The notes under the pieces are model-generated. The model had not been told where the DNA came from, made no database searches, and saw only the letters and a list, made by a program, of their open reading frames with translations. DNA of 64,000 nt from the NCBI GenBank assembly GCA_944384655.1, contig CALWUF010000036.1:1-64000 (forward strand), written 5' to 3'. The stretch's first letter is position 1; the number at the start of each line of letters is the position of its first letter. Shown one piece after another: positions 16,942 to 26,650 of this stretch. This DNA comes from an uncultured Butyricicoccus sp. Lineage in GTDB: Bacteria; Bacillota; Clostridia; Oscillospirales; Butyricicoccaceae. Made by a program: the position numbers and the translations under genes.

Positions 16942-18333
16942 ATGAAAAACACCGAAAAAACGATGGAGAAAATTGTCGCCCTGTGCAAAGGACGCGGTTT
17001 TGTCTACAGCGGCTCCGAAATCTACGGAGGTCTTGCCAACACCTGGGATTACGGTCCGCTTGGTGTAGAATTCAAAAATAACGTCAAAAATGCCTGGAGA
17101 AAAAAATTCATTCAGGAATCCCCCTGGAATGTCGGTCTGGACTCTGCAATCCTGATGAATCCTATGACCTGGGTCGCTTCGGGTCATGTGGGCGGATTTT
17201 CTGATCCACTCATGGACTGTAAGGATTGCCATACGCGTCACCGTGCGGATCAATTGATTGAAGATGTTGCCGGAGTCAATCCCGCAGGTTGGAGCAATGA
17301 GCAGATGATGGATTTCATCAAAGAGCACGAAATTGCCTGTCCGGATTGTGGCGGTCATAACTTTACAGATATCCGTCAGTTTAACCTGATGTTCAAGACC
17401 TTCCAGGGCGTCACAGAGAATGCAAAGAGCGAACTGTTCCTGCGTCCGGAAACTGCGCAGGGTATTTTTGTCAATTTCCAGAACATTCAGCGCACAACCC
17501 GTCGTAAGATTCCTTTCGGTGTAGGTCAGGTCGGAAAATCCTTCCGCAATGAGATCACACCGGGCAACTTCACATTCCGTACCCGTGAATTTGAGCAGAT
17601 GGAATTGGAATTCTTCTGCAAACCGGGCACAGATCTGGAATGGTTTGCCTACTGGAAAGATGCGTGCAAAAACTTCCTGTTGTCGCTCGGCATGAAAGAA
17701 GAAAATATGCGCCTGCGCGATCATGAACCGGAAGAGCTGTCCCATTATTCCAATGCGACCACAGATATTGAATTCCTGTTCCCATTCGGCTGGGGCGAGC
17801 TGTGGGGCATTGCTGACCGCACAGATTTTGACCTGACACAGCATCAGAAAACGTCTGGTGTTTCCATGGAATATTTCGACCAGGAAGACAATACCAAATA
17901 CATCCCCTATGTCATTGAGCCATCCCTTGGCGCAGATCGTGTTGCCCTGGCATTCCTGTGCGATGCATATGATGAAGAGGTTGTCGGTCAGGATAAAAAG
18001 GGCAACGATGATGTCCGCGTTGTGCTGCGTCTGCATCCCGCTCTGGCTCCCTATAAGGCTGCCGTCCTGCCGCTCTCTAAGAAGCTGCATGATCAGGCAA
18101 TGCCCATTTATCAGCAATTGTCAAAATATTTCAATATGGACTATGATGAAGCAGGTTCGATCGGCAAACGCTATCGCCGCGAAGATGAGATTGGCACGCC
18201 GATGTGTATCACCGTTGATTTTGAGACGGAAACCGATGGATGCGTCACCATCCGGGATCGCGATACCATGGAACAAGTTCGCATCCCTGTTGCTGAGGTA
18301 AAGGATTATATCGCCAAAAAATGTGAATTTTGA
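16942..18333 (+). CDS. glyQS: Glycine--tRNA ligase, single-chain alpha2 type
   Basis: 463 residues, class II synthetase charging tRNA-Gly in the cytosol. The opening [20 protein letters not shown], the motif-2-like [33 protein letters not shown], and motif 3 [11 protein letters not shown] are visible, with a C-terminal anticodon-binding domain ([19 protein letters not shown]). Length fits the dimeric form used by many Clostridia rather than the split alpha/beta glyQ-glyS form. AAAAGGAG lies 8 bases before the ATG at 16942; the in-frame upstream extension has no ribosome site. Confidence 0.96.
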   Translation: MKNTEKTMEKIVALCKGRGFVYSGSEIYGGLANTWDYGPLGVEFKNNVKNAWRKKFIQESPWNVGLDSAILMNPMTWVASGHVGGFSDPLMDCKDCHTRHRADQLIEDVAGVNPAGWSNEQMMDFIKEHEIACPDCGGHNFTDIRQFNLMFKTFQGVTENAKSELFLRPETAQGIFVNFQNIQRTTRRKIPFGVGQVGKSFRNEITPGNFTFRTREFEQMELEFFCKPGTDLEWFAYWKDACKNFLLSLGMKEENMRLRDHEPEELSHYSNATTDIEFLFPFGWGELWGIADRTDFDLTQHQKTSGVSMEYFDQEDNTKYIPYVIEPSLGADRVALAFLCDAYDEEVVGQDKKGNDDVRVVLRLHPALAPYKAAVLPLSKKLHDQAMPIYQQLSKYFNMDYDEAGSIGKRYRREDEIGTPMCITVDFETETDGCVTIRDRDTMEQVRIPVAEVKDYIAKKCEF

Positions 18334-18357
18334 ACTTGTTTATTTTCATATAACTGT

Positions 18358-18390
18358 AAGAGTCCGGACAAGATTTGTCCGGACTCTTTT
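18358..18390 (+). terminator. Terminator of glyQS
   Basis: A 13-bp perfect stem (agagtccggacaa with its complement, loop gat) followed by TTTT. The same 29-base hairpin occurs again, base for base, at 32854-32882. Confidence 0.88.
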
Positions 18391-18404
18391 CAACAGGCTG
18401 AATG

Positions 18405-18428
18405 TGCCGCGGAAATATTTCCGCGGCA
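18405..18428. terminator. Second stem-loop downstream of glyQS, probably for the leftward lipoprotein gene
   Basis: A perfect palindromic stem (tgccgcggaaat with its complement) between convergent genes, with only short T runs on either side. Confidence 0.45.
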
Positions 18429-18473
18429 GATTTGATTGTATGTATTTGTACATGTACGCTTGTTCAGATGCCG

Positions 18474-18977
18474 TCACTCTACTTCCATGACGAACGGTTC
18501 CAATGTTATACGCATGTGTCCATCAACTTCTGCGAGTGAGATGATGGCAGTTTCCGCCTGCCATTTGCCGTCACCGGATGGCTCTCGTTCAATCAATTGA
18601 GTAATTGTCGCAGAGAGCTGTTCTTGGGAAACGGAGGATGGAAAATCTACATCGACAGAGGAAACGTCATGCAGATCATCATAGTAGATAGAAAAAGTAA
18701 TATCTACGCCGCAGGCAGTGCCGGTAAATGTACGCATTTGGATCGAACCGTCTGCACGGTATTTTTGATCGATGCCGTCACCCAACAGTTCGGTGATGCC
18801 TACGTCAGGTGTACCGATCAATGTAAACAGCATGTTCAAATGCATGGTATCGTTGTCTTGTGGGGTGAGGGTTTCTATCCCATCCGATGCGCCGCCCTGT
18901 TTGTCTTTATCGCCGCAACCAGCCAAACCTGTGCACAGCAGCGATAGGGATAACAGGATACACAGAAATCGTTTCAT
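18474..18977 (-). CDS. Uncharacterised lipoprotein
   Basis: 167 residues. The signal MKRFLCILLSLSLLCTGLAGC has a clear lipobox (LAGC, Cys 21). The mature part is acidic, with alternating strands (RADGSIQMRTFTGTACGVDITFSIYYDD), and has no domain I recognise. A GGAGG ribosome site supports the ATG at 18977; the open frame further upstream lacks one. It is monocistronic, divergent from the arginine operon. The function is unknown. Confidence 0.78.
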   Translation of the reverse strand: MKRFLCILLSLSLLCTGLAGCGDKDKQGGASDGIETLTPQDNDTMHLNMLFTLIGTPDVGITELLGDGIDQKYRADGSIQMRTFTGTACGVDITFSIYYDDLHDVSSVDVDFPSSVSQEQLSATITQLIEREPSGDGKWQAETAIISLAEVDGHMRITLEPFVMEVE

Positions 18978-19240
18978 GACAAGCCTCCTTTGCCGTGCGG
19001 GAACTGCTGCACAGCGATGAAATATGCATGCGTATACACGGAGATTTTGTGAAAATGATGTGGGATTGCTAAATAAATTATCACTCCGCGTATCACAGTT
19101 ATCATACGGCAAAATTGTCAAATTTGCAAGAGAGATTGCGGAAAATATGGAACAGACACAACATTTGAACAACTTTGCATATAAAATGAACTTGTATATC
19201 AACAAAAAAGAGCACAGGTTTTCGCAAGAGTCATAGATGG

Positions 19241-19258
19241 TGTGAATAAACATACAAT
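19241..19258 (+). promoter_or_regulatory. Candidate ArgR (ARG box) operator upstream of argG
   Basis: TGTGAATAAACATACAAT resembles the Firmicute ARG box consensus (TGAATAAAAAT-CAA) and lies about 25 bases before the -35. A second possible element, the inverted repeat gtgaaaatac / gtatttcac (19343-19370), lies in the leader. ArgR itself is not in the window. Confidence 0.5.
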
Positions 19259-19282
19259 TTGAGAAATAATTACAAATTTTTC

Positions 19283-19311
19283 TTGCATTCCATGTATAGC
19301 GGGATTATAAT
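19283..19311 (+). promoter_or_regulatory. Promoter of the arginine operon
   Basis: TTGCAT, 17-base spacer, TATAAT, followed by a leader of about 90 bases to the argG start. Confidence 0.75.
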
Positions 19312-19407
19312 AGGGACATGACAAAACAGGGGCAATTGAGTCGTGAAAATACAGTTTTTGAGTATTTCACAAAACAAACTGCCCGCTTTAATGGAGGATT
19401 ATACAAC

Positions 19408-20661
19408 ATGGCAACCAAAGATATGAAAATTAAAAAAGCCGTTTTGGCATACTCTGGCGGTCTGGACACTTCTGTCCTCATCCCGTGGCTGAAGGAAAAC
19501 TATGGCTGTGAAGTCATCGCAGTTTCCGGCGACGTCGGACAAGGTACAGAATTGGACGGTCTGGAGGAAAAGGCGATCCAAACCGGTGCGTCCAAGCTGT
19601 ATATCATGGATCTCACCAAAGAATTTGTCGATGATTATATTATCCCGACCATGAAGGCAGGCGCAGATTACGAAGGCTATCTGCTGGGCACTTCGTTTGC
19701 GCGTCCGATCATCGCACGTCGTCTCGTTGAGATCGCAAAGGCAGAAGGTGCGGATACCATCGTACATGGCTGCACAGGCAAAGGCAATGATCAGGTGCGT
19801 TTTGAGCTGGCAATCAAGGCCTTTGCTCCGCAGATGCAGGTACTCGCTCCGTGGCGTTTCTGGGAACTGGATAGCCGCGATAAGGAAATTGATTATGCGG
19901 AAGCACACAACATCCCGCTCAAGATCAACCGTGAAACCAATTACTCCAAAGACAAGAACATCTGGCATCTGTCCCATGAGGGTCTTGACCTTGAAGATCC
20001 GGCAAATGAGCCGAAGTATGATGAAATCCTCGAAATGGGCGTCTCTCCGGAAGCTGCTCCGGACAAGCCGACATATGTCACCATTCACTTTGAACAGGGC
20101 GTTCCCACCGCAGTGGATGGACAGGAAATGGATTCTGTCGCGCTGCTCAAAAAGCTCAATGAACTCGGCGGTGCAAATGGCATCGGTCTGCTCGATCTGG
20201 TAGAAAACCGTCTCGTCGGCATGAAGAGCCGCGGCGTTTATGAGACGCCGGGCGGCGCAATTATGTATGCTGCCCACAAGAAGCTGGAAGAGATCACCCT
20301 CGACAAGGAAACTGCACATTACAAGGCACAATTGGCAATGAAGTTCGGTGAACTGGTGTACAATGGTCAGTGGTATACCCCATTGCGCAAGGCACTGAGC
20401 GCATTTGTCGATGAGACGCAGAAAACAGTGACCGGTGATGTCAAGCTGAAGCTGTATAAGGGCAATATTATCCCGGCTTCTGTCACCTCTCCGTACAGCC
20501 TGCATTCTGAGGCGATGGCCACTTTCGCTGCGGATGATGCATACAATCAGGCGGATTCTGAGGGCTTCATCAATCTGTTCGGTTTGCCGCTCAAAGTGCG
20601 TGCACTCAACGACGCCAATCTGAAGAAGACCACGGGTCGTGAATTCCCAACCGTGGAATAA
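19408..20661 (+). CDS. argG: Argininosuccinate synthase
   Basis: 417 residues. It joins citrulline and aspartate using ATP, the seventh step of arginine synthesis. The N-type ATP pyrophosphatase loop [10 protein letters not shown] is at residues 13-22; [13 protein letters not shown] and the Thr/Arg-rich segment [20 protein letters not shown] are typical. TGGAGGA lies 7 bases upstream of the ATG at 19408; the ORF extends 30 codons further but covers the leader. It is the first gene of the seven-gene arginine run, so the last two enzymes of the pathway are promoter-proximal. Confidence 0.97.
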   Translation: MATKDMKIKKAVLAYSGGLDTSVLIPWLKENYGCEVIAVSGDVGQGTELDGLEEKAIQTGASKLYIMDLTKEFVDDYIIPTMKAGADYEGYLLGTSFARPIIARRLVEIAKAEGADTIVHGCTGKGNDQVRFELAIKAFAPQMQVLAPWRFWELDSRDKEIDYAEAHNIPLKINRETNYSKDKNIWHLSHEGLDLEDPANEPKYDEILEMGVSPEAAPDKPTYVTIHFEQGVPTAVDGQEMDSVALLKKLNELGGANGIGLLDLVENRLVGMKSRGVYETPGGAIMYAAHKKLEEITLDKETAHYKAQLAMKFGELVYNGQWYTPLRKALSAFVDETQKTVTGDVKLKLYKGNIIPASVTSPYSLHSEAMATFAADDAYNQADSEGFINLFGLPLKVRALNDANLKKTTGREFPTVE

Positions 20662-20698
20662 TCCCCAAAAGAAGTAGGATCAAATCGAAATGATTGTT

Positions 20699-20744
20699 AC
20701 AATGGGCGGGCGTGTGCGTCCGTCCATTGTGTATTTTTCGGGCA
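20699..20744 (+). terminator. Stem-loop between argG and argH, possible attenuating terminator
   Basis: caatgggcgg pairs with ccgtccattg around a 10-base loop, followed by gtgtattttt. It could partly end the argG message and set argG:argH expression. Confidence 0.5.
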
Positions 20745-20816
20745 TTGCCCATTTTTTTCGATATGCAAGCAAATGACCGGGCATGTATCTGTTCCCGGAA
20801 AAAAGGAGATCGCCTT

Positions 20817-22235
20817 ATGAAACTGTGGGCCGGACGTTTCCAAAAGGAAACCGATAACGTAGTAAATGATTTTAACTCCTCCATTCAGTTCGATGGACGC
20901 CTGTATCGTGAAGATATCACAGGTTCCATTGCGCATGCCACAATGTTGGGCAGACAGGGCATTATTGAGGAGCATGAAGCGGAAAAAATCGTTGCAGGAT
21001 TGAAAGAGATCCTGTATGACATTGAAAATAACGATCTCGACGTGTTCAATCCGGAATATGAAGACATTCATATGAACATCGAGGTCGCACTCACGCAGCG
21101 CATCGGCGACACCGGCAAGCGCCTGCATACGGCGCGTTCGAGAAACGATCAGGTTGCGCTTGATATGCGCTTGTATGTCAAGAAAGAAATCTGTGAGATC
21201 ATGCAGTTGGCGATTGCGTTTGAACAGGTGCTCGTCGAAAAGGCAAAAGCAAATCTGGATACGGTCATGCCGGGCTATACCCACTTGCAGCGCGCACAGC
21301 CGACGACCTTTGGTCATTATATGATGGCGTATGCGCAGATGCTGCGCCGTGATATTTTGCGCCTGGAAGATTGCTTTGAGCGCATGGATGAACTGCCGCT
21401 CGGTTCCGGTGCACTGGCTTCCACCACGTATCCGATTGACCGTGAATTTGTCCGGGAACAGTTGGGATTTGCACGTGTGACAGAAAACTCTCTGGATGGT
21501 GTTTCCGACCGCGATTACTGCATTGAATTGATGAGCTGCTTGTCCATCATGATGATGCATATGTCAAGACTGTCTGAAGAAGTCATTTCATGGTGCTCTT
21601 GGGAATGGCGTTTTGCCGAGCTGGACGACGCATATTCTACCGGCTCGTCCATCATGCCGCAAAAGAAGAATCCGGACGTCTGCGAATTGATCCGTGGCAA
21701 GACCGGTCGTGTCTATGGTGATCTGATGACGCTGATGACGACCATGAAGGCGCTGCCGCTCGCGTACAACAAGGATATGCAGGAGGATAAGGAATGTGTA
21801 TTCGACGCAATTGATACGGTGAAGCAGTGTCTGGAAGTCTTTGCGCCCATGTTCCGCACAATGACCCTGCGCAAGAAAAATATGCGCAAGGCGGCAAGCC
21901 AGGGCTTTATCAATGCCACGGACTGCGCCGATTATCTGGTCAAAAAAGGTGTCCCGTTCCGCGATGCCTATATGATCGTCGGACGGCTGGTCAACACCTG
22001 TATCCGTGCAGATGAGACATTGGAAACCATGACGCTCAAAGATTTTGCTTCGATTTCCAACAAGTTCGGTCCGGATATCTATGATGCGCTTGACCTGAAA
22101 ACCTGTGTCGAGGGACGTTCTGTCATCGGCGGTCCCGCGCCGAAGGAAGTCACCCGTCAAATCGACAAGATTGAGAATTTCCTCGCAGATTCCGAGGAAC
22201 AGTTGGCGGAGATGCGCACCCGTCTGCGCACATAA
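20817..22235 (+). CDS. argH: Argininosuccinate lyase
   Basis: 472 residues, fumarase/aspartase superfamily. It splits argininosuccinate into arginine and fumarate. The signature GSSIMPQKKNPDVCE carries the mobile catalytic loop; HTARSRNDQVALDMRL and GYTHLQRAQPTTFGHY (catalytic His) are clear. AAAAGGAG supports the start at 20817. It lies about 155 bases after argG. Confidence 0.97.
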   Translation: MKLWAGRFQKETDNVVNDFNSSIQFDGRLYREDITGSIAHATMLGRQGIIEEHEAEKIVAGLKEILYDIENNDLDVFNPEYEDIHMNIEVALTQRIGDTGKRLHTARSRNDQVALDMRLYVKKEICEIMQLAIAFEQVLVEKAKANLDTVMPGYTHLQRAQPTTFGHYMMAYAQMLRRDILRLEDCFERMDELPLGSGALASTTYPIDREFVREQLGFARVTENSLDGVSDRDYCIELMSCLSIMMMHMSRLSEEVISWCSWEWRFAELDDAYSTGSSIMPQKKNPDVCELIRGKTGRVYGDLMTLMTTMKALPLAYNKDMQEDKECVFDAIDTVKQCLEVFAPMFRTMTLRKKNMRKAASQGFINATDCADYLVKKGVPFRDAYMIVGRLVNTCIRADETLETMTLKDFASISNKFGPDIYDALDLKTCVEGRSVIGGPAPKEVTRQIDKIENFLADSEEQLAEMRTRLRT

Positions 22236-22250
22236 TCGGGGGGCTGCAAG

Positions 22251-23189
22251 ATGAAACCTGTCGTATATATTGACGGCAAAGAAGGAACAACAGGTCTGCA
22301 AATTTTTGAGCGGTTGGGTTCGCGTCAGGACATTGAATTGATCCTCATTGATGAGGAGAAGCGCAAGGATATACAGGAGCGCAAAAAATTTATCAATGCG
22401 GCGGATATTGTGTTTCTTTGCCTGCCGGATGCGGCGGCGCGTGAGGCGGTGGCGTTGTGCGACAATCCAAACACGCGCTTCATTGATGCATCAACGGCGC
22501 ATCGCACCCATCCTGATTGGGATTACGGGTTCCCTGAGCTGTCACATGCGCACCGTGCAGCCATTGTAAACGCCAAACGTGTTGCAAATCCCGGCTGTCA
22601 TGCATCTGGATTTATTTCCTCGGTGTATCCGCTGGTGAAGCTGGGCATCGTCCCCGCAGAGTATCCGTTGACCTGTTCATCATTGACCGGATATTCCGGA
22701 GGCGGAAAAAAACTGATTGCGGAATATGAAGACAGAAACCGTGATCCCCGGCATGAATCGCATCGCATCTATGGTCTGACGCTCAAGCACAAGCATCTGC
22801 CCGAGATGACGCATGTGTGCGGGCTGGCGGCAGCGCCGGTGTTTGTGCCGATCCTGGGTGACTTTTACAAAGGTATGGCGACGACCATTATGCTGCACAA
22901 TCCATTGCTGCCCGGCGCGCCGACGGCACAGGACATTCATGCAAAGCTGGCGGAATACTATGAAGGTCAAAGGATGGTCCATGTCATGCCGTTTGGCGGG
23001 GAGGAACCGGTGATTTATGCCGACACCATGGCGGGACGCGACAGCCTGGAATTGATTGTGTGTGGTCATGAGCAACAGACCATGGTCACTGCTTTGTTCG
23101 ACAACCTTGGCAAAGGCGCCTCCGGTGCGGCAGTTCAAAATATGAACCTCATGCTTGGGTTTGACGAAACCACCGGGCTGACAAAGTAA
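22251..23189 (+). CDS. argC: N-acetyl-gamma-glutamyl-phosphate reductase, short (type 2) form
   Basis: 312 residues. It reduces N-acetylglutamyl phosphate to the semialdehyde with NADPH, the third step of ornithine synthesis. The catalytic Cys 116 is in VANPGCHASG, with SSLTGYSGGGKK and the active-site His in LKHKHLPEM. Its N terminus (VVYIDGKEGTTGLQIFERL) and length mark the short type, different from the roughly 345-residue form usual in Firmicutes such as Bacillus. It starts 15 bases after argH. Confidence 0.94.
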   Translation: MKPVVYIDGKEGTTGLQIFERLGSRQDIELILIDEEKRKDIQERKKFINAADIVFLCLPDAAAREAVALCDNPNTRFIDASTAHRTHPDWDYGFPELSHAHRAAIVNAKRVANPGCHASGFISSVYPLVKLGIVPAEYPLTCSSLTGYSGGGKKLIAEYEDRNRDPRHESHRIYGLTLKHKHLPEMTHVCGLAAAPVFVPILGDFYKGMATTIMLHNPLLPGAPTAQDIHAKLAEYYEGQRMVHVMPFGGEEPVIYADTMAGRDSLELIVCGHEQQTMVTALFDNLGKGASGAAVQNMNLMLGFDETTGLTK

Positions 23190-23229
23190 AAATCAGGCTT
23201 TTTTCGATTGCTTTGAAAGGAACGATATC

Positions 23230-24456
23230 ATGAAAAAGATAGATGGCGGCATTTGCGCCGCAATGGGTTTCCAGGCGGCTGCATTGCATTGCGGCGTCAA
23301 GGCAGACAGCCCACAGGACAAACAGGATCTTGCGCTCATTGTCAGCGCGTGTCCTGCGGCAACCGCGGCGACATTTACCAATAACCGCGTCAAGGCGGCG
23401 CCGATTTATGTGTGCATGGAGCATTTGGAAAACGGCGTAGCACAGGTGATTGTAGCCAATTCCGGCAATGCAAACGCATGTGCGCCGCATGGCATGGAGA
23501 ATGCGCGCCGCATGGCGGCTGCGGCTGCGGCTGCCACCGGCATTGCGGAAGAATTTGTATTGGTGGGTTCGACTGGCGTCATCGGTCAGCGCCTCAACAT
23601 CGAAGCCATTGAAGGCAGCATGGATGCGCTTGCGGCGAAATTGTCGGACACTGCACAGGCTTCTGTCGAAGCAAACCGGGCGATCATGACCACCGATCTT
23701 GTCGAAAAGACGGCGGCTGTTGAGTTCGACTGCGGCGGTAAAACCTGCCATATAGGCGGCATTGCCAAGGGTTCCGGTATGATCCATCCGAATATGGGAA
23801 CCATGCTGGCTTTCATCACGACGGACTGTGCCATTGACCCGTCGCTGCTGCGCACGGCGTTACAGCATGCGGTAGACCGCACGTTCAACCGCATTTCAGT
23901 GGATGGAGACACGTCCACCAATGATACCTGTGTCGTCATGGCGAACGGTATGGCAGGCAACAAGCTCATCGATTGGAAGAACGAAGCGTACCATACGTTT
24001 TATGCGGCGCTCGAAGAGGTTTGCCTGACGCTGGCGAAGAAGATGGCCGCTGACGGCGAAGGCGCAAGCAAGCTCATTTGCTGCACGGTCACAAACTCCC
24101 GTGCGGAGGAATATGCAGAGCGACTGGCAAAAGCCGTCATTGCCTCCAGCCTGGTCAAAGCTGCCATGTTTGGCGAAGACGCAAACTGGGGACGTGTGCT
24201 GTGTGCCATGGGGTATTCCAAAGCGCCGTTCCGTCCGGAATATGTCACCATTGGCTTTTCCAGTGCGGCAGGCGCCATCACGGTTTGTGAAAATGGCGAA
24301 GGTCTTGATTTCGATGAAACATTGGCAAAGAAAATTTTGTCGGAAAAAGAAATCTCTATTGATGTCGATATTCATGAGGGCGATGACCAGGCAACGGCAT
24401 ATGGCTGCGATTTGACATATGATTATGTCAAAATCAATGGCGATTATCGCACCTGA
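23230..24456 (+). CDS. argJ: Bifunctional ornithine acetyltransferase / N-acetylglutamate synthase
   Basis: 408 residues. It moves the acetyl group from acetylornithine to glutamate, making the arginine pathway cyclic; many members also use acetyl-CoA. The self-cleavage site is in KGSGMIHPNMGTMLAF, where the Thr becomes the N-terminal nucleophile of the beta chain. VANSGNANACAP and DGDTSTNDT are family motifs. No separate argA or argE is present, consistent with this cyclic route. The ribosome site GAAAGGA precedes the ATG. Confidence 0.95.
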   Translation: MKKIDGGICAAMGFQAAALHCGVKADSPQDKQDLALIVSACPAATAATFTNNRVKAAPIYVCMEHLENGVAQVIVANSGNANACAPHGMENARRMAAAAAAATGIAEEFVLVGSTGVIGQRLNIEAIEGSMDALAAKLSDTAQASVEANRAIMTTDLVEKTAAVEFDCGGKTCHIGGIAKGSGMIHPNMGTMLAFITTDCAIDPSLLRTALQHAVDRTFNRISVDGDTSTNDTCVVMANGMAGNKLIDWKNEAYHTFYAALEEVCLTLAKKMAADGEGASKLICCTVTNSRAEEYAERLAKAVIASSLVKAAMFGEDANWGRVLCAMGYSKAPFRPEYVTIGFSSAAGAITVCENGEGLDFDETLAKKILSEKEISIDVDIHEGDDQATAYGCDLTYDYVKINGDYRT

Positions 24457-24470
24457 GTTCGGAGGAAGTT

Positions 24471-25340
24471 ATGTCAGAAGAGAAGCAGAAGGATCGTGCG
24501 CAAGTGCTGATTGAAGCCCTGCCGCACATCCAAAAATACTATGGCAAGACGGTTGTCATTAAGTATGGCGGCAATGCCATGATCAATGGAACACTCAAGG
24601 ATGCTGTCATTCACGACATCGTTCTGCTCAGCCTGGTTGGTGTGCGTGTGGTTGTGGTGCACGGCGGTGGTCCGGAAATCAGCGGTATGCTCAAGAAAAT
24701 CGGCAAGAAGTCAGAATTTGTCAATGGGTTGCGTTATACCGACCGCGAGACCATGGATATCGTCCAGATGGTGCTGTGCGGAAAGGTGAATAAAGATCTG
24801 GTGTCACTGCTCGGCAATGCAGGCGGTACAGGTGTTGGATTGAGCGGCATGGATGGCGGATTGTTCCAGGCTGTGCGCAAGGTAGATGCAGACGGCACAG
24901 ATTACGGTTATGTCGGTAACATTGTCAAGGTGAACCCGGAGCCGGTTATCGATATGCTTGAACACGGGTATATCCCTGTTGTGTCTACCGTTGCGCTCGG
25001 TGTGGATGATGACACCAATTATAATATCAATGCCGATTTGGCGGCAGCCAAGTTGGCCGTTGCATTACAGGCGGAAAAACTTATTTTATTGACAGATGTG
25101 CGCGGTTTGTTGATGGATCGCCACGATGAAAACACGTTGTTGCCTGAGGTCAAGGTTTCCGCAGTGCCGAAGCTGATCAAAGACGGCGTGATTGCAGGCG
25201 GTATGATTCCGAAAGTCGATTGTTGTGTTGAAGCAGTTCGTGAGGGTGTCAAACAGGCAAATATTCAGGATGGTCGTGTGGAACATTCCATCCTGATCGA
25301 ATTGTTCAGCAATCAGGGCGTCGGCACAATGTTCTATTGA
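24471..25340 (+). CDS. argB: Acetylglutamate kinase
   Basis: 289 residues. It phosphorylates N-acetylglutamate, the second step. VIKYGGNAM, VVVVHGGGPEI, the substrate-binding FVNGLRYTD and the nucleotide region GMIPKVDCCVEAVREGV are present. The N-terminal extension with an amphipathic helix (RAQVLIEALPHIQKYYGK) is the kind that makes arginine-inhibitable hexamers, so feedback inhibition is likely. GGAGGAAG lies 2 bases from the ATG spacing window; 14 bases separate it from argJ. Confidence 0.96.
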   Translation: MSEEKQKDRAQVLIEALPHIQKYYGKTVVIKYGGNAMINGTLKDAVIHDIVLLSLVGVRVVVVHGGGPEISGMLKKIGKKSEFVNGLRYTDRETMDIVQMVLCGKVNKDLVSLLGNAGGTGVGLSGMDGGLFQAVRKVDADGTDYGYVGNIVKVNPEPVIDMLEHGYIPVVSTVALGVDDDTNYNINADLAAAKLAVALQAEKLILLTDVRGLLMDRHDENTLLPEVKVSAVPKLIKDGVIAGGMIPKVDCCVEAVREGVKQANIQDGRVEHSILIELFSNQGVGTMFY

Positions 25341-25365
25341 TATCAAAATAAAGGGGAAAAATCCA

Positions 25366-26550
25366 ATGACATATCACGAGATGAAAGAGCAGGAAAACCG
25401 GTATGTAATGAATACGTACGGTCGGTTTGACATTGCACTTGACCATGGCAGGGGCGCACAACTGTGGGATGTCGAAGGCAAGCGTTATATTGATTTGACC
25501 AGCGGCATCGGTGTGTGCTGTTTGGGCTATGACAATGATAAAATGATTGATGCGATGACCCAACAGGCACATAAGCTGATCCATGTGTCCAATTTGTTTA
25601 CCACGGAACCGATGATTCAGGTTGCAAAAACATTGTGCACACAAACCGGTATGAGCAAAGTGTTCTTCTCCAACTCCGGCGCGGAGTCCAATGAAGGCAT
25701 GATTAAATTGGCGCGCAAATATTCCTTCGACAAGTACGGCGAAGGTCGTGCGCAGATTGTCACGCTGTACAATTCATTCCATGGTCGCACCGTTACAACA
25801 CTGAAAGCCACAGGTCAGGAAAAATTCCATCAGTATTTTTTCCCGTTTACGGAGGGCTTCGCCTATGCCAATGCCAATGACATCGCATCCGTAAAGGCAG
25901 CGGTCAATGAGCATACCTGTGCCATCATGATGGAGCTGATCCAGGGCGAAGGCGGCGTTTTGCCGCTTGATCCGGATTTTGTCCGGCAGGTGGAAGCGCT
26001 GTGCCGGGAAAAGGATCTGTTGTTGCTGATCGATGAAGTACAGACCGGCATCGGCCGCACGGGTTCCCTGTTCTGCTTCCAACAGTATGGGATCAAGCCG
26101 GATGCCGTTTCCATGGCAAAAGGTCTCGGCGGCGGCGTCCCGATTGGCGCGATTATGGCGGCAGATACCTGTGACACAGTCCTTGGTCCGGGCACACATG
26201 CCACAACCTTTGGCGGCACACCGTTGATCTGCGCCGCAGCCAATGCGGTGCTGGCTGAGGTTACAAACCCTGAATTCCTCGCTTCTGTCACACAGAAGGG
26301 TGAATATCTGAAGGAAAAAATTCTGGGCTTTGGTTCGGACAAGGTCAAGGGTGTGCGCGGCATGGGATTGATGATCGGAATTGCTGTCGATGCAAAGGAG
26401 CGTGCAGCACTGGTCAAAGAAATCATGGATGCAGGCGTATTGGTCTTGACCGCAGGAACCAATGTCATCCGTCTGTTGCCGCCGCTGTCCATTTCTTACG
26501 AGGAGATGGATGAGGCATTGGCTGTTATGCAGAAGGTTTTCTGCAAATAA
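25366..26550 (+). CDS. argD: Acetylornithine aminotransferase
   Basis: 394 residues, class III PLP aminotransferase. It makes N-acetylornithine from the semialdehyde with glutamate. The PLP Lys is in AVSMAKGLGGGVPIGA; SGAESNEGMIKLARKY and LLIDEVQTGIGRTG (the Asp that binds the pyridine nitrogen) are visible. It lies 25 bases after argB with ribosome site AAGGGG. Confidence 0.95.
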   Translation: MTYHEMKEQENRYVMNTYGRFDIALDHGRGAQLWDVEGKRYIDLTSGIGVCCLGYDNDKMIDAMTQQAHKLIHVSNLFTTEPMIQVAKTLCTQTGMSKVFFSNSGAESNEGMIKLARKYSFDKYGEGRAQIVTLYNSFHGRTVTTLKATGQEKFHQYFFPFTEGFAYANANDIASVKAAVNEHTCAIMMELIQGEGGVLPLDPDFVRQVEALCREKDLLLLIDEVQTGIGRTGSLFCFQQYGIKPDAVSMAKGLGGGVPIGAIMAADTCDTVLGPGTHATTFGGTPLICAAANAVLAEVTNPEFLASVTQKGEYLKEKILGFGSDKVKGVRGMGLMIGIAVDAKERAALVKEIMDAGVLVLTAGTNVIRLLPPLSISYEEMDEALAVMQKVFCK

Positions 26551-26564
26551 ACTATAAACATATA

Positions 26565-26612
26565 GGAGAGGGGCGCGGTTGCTTCTATGACGGGACGCTC
26601 CCTCTTTTGAGA
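26565..26612 (+). terminator. Hairpin between argD and argF
   Basis: gagaggggcg pairs imperfectly with cgctccctc and is followed by TTTT. It may weaken read-through into argF. The 100-base gap holds nothing else I recognise. Confidence 0.4.
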
Positions 26613-26650
26613 GTTTCCCGCTTTTACAAACAGATTAGGAGTGAACGCAG

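Noticed and set aside
16879-18117. 412-codon minus-strand frame across glyQS
   Set aside because: glyQS is certain on the plus strand; the antisense frame has no start signal or domain.
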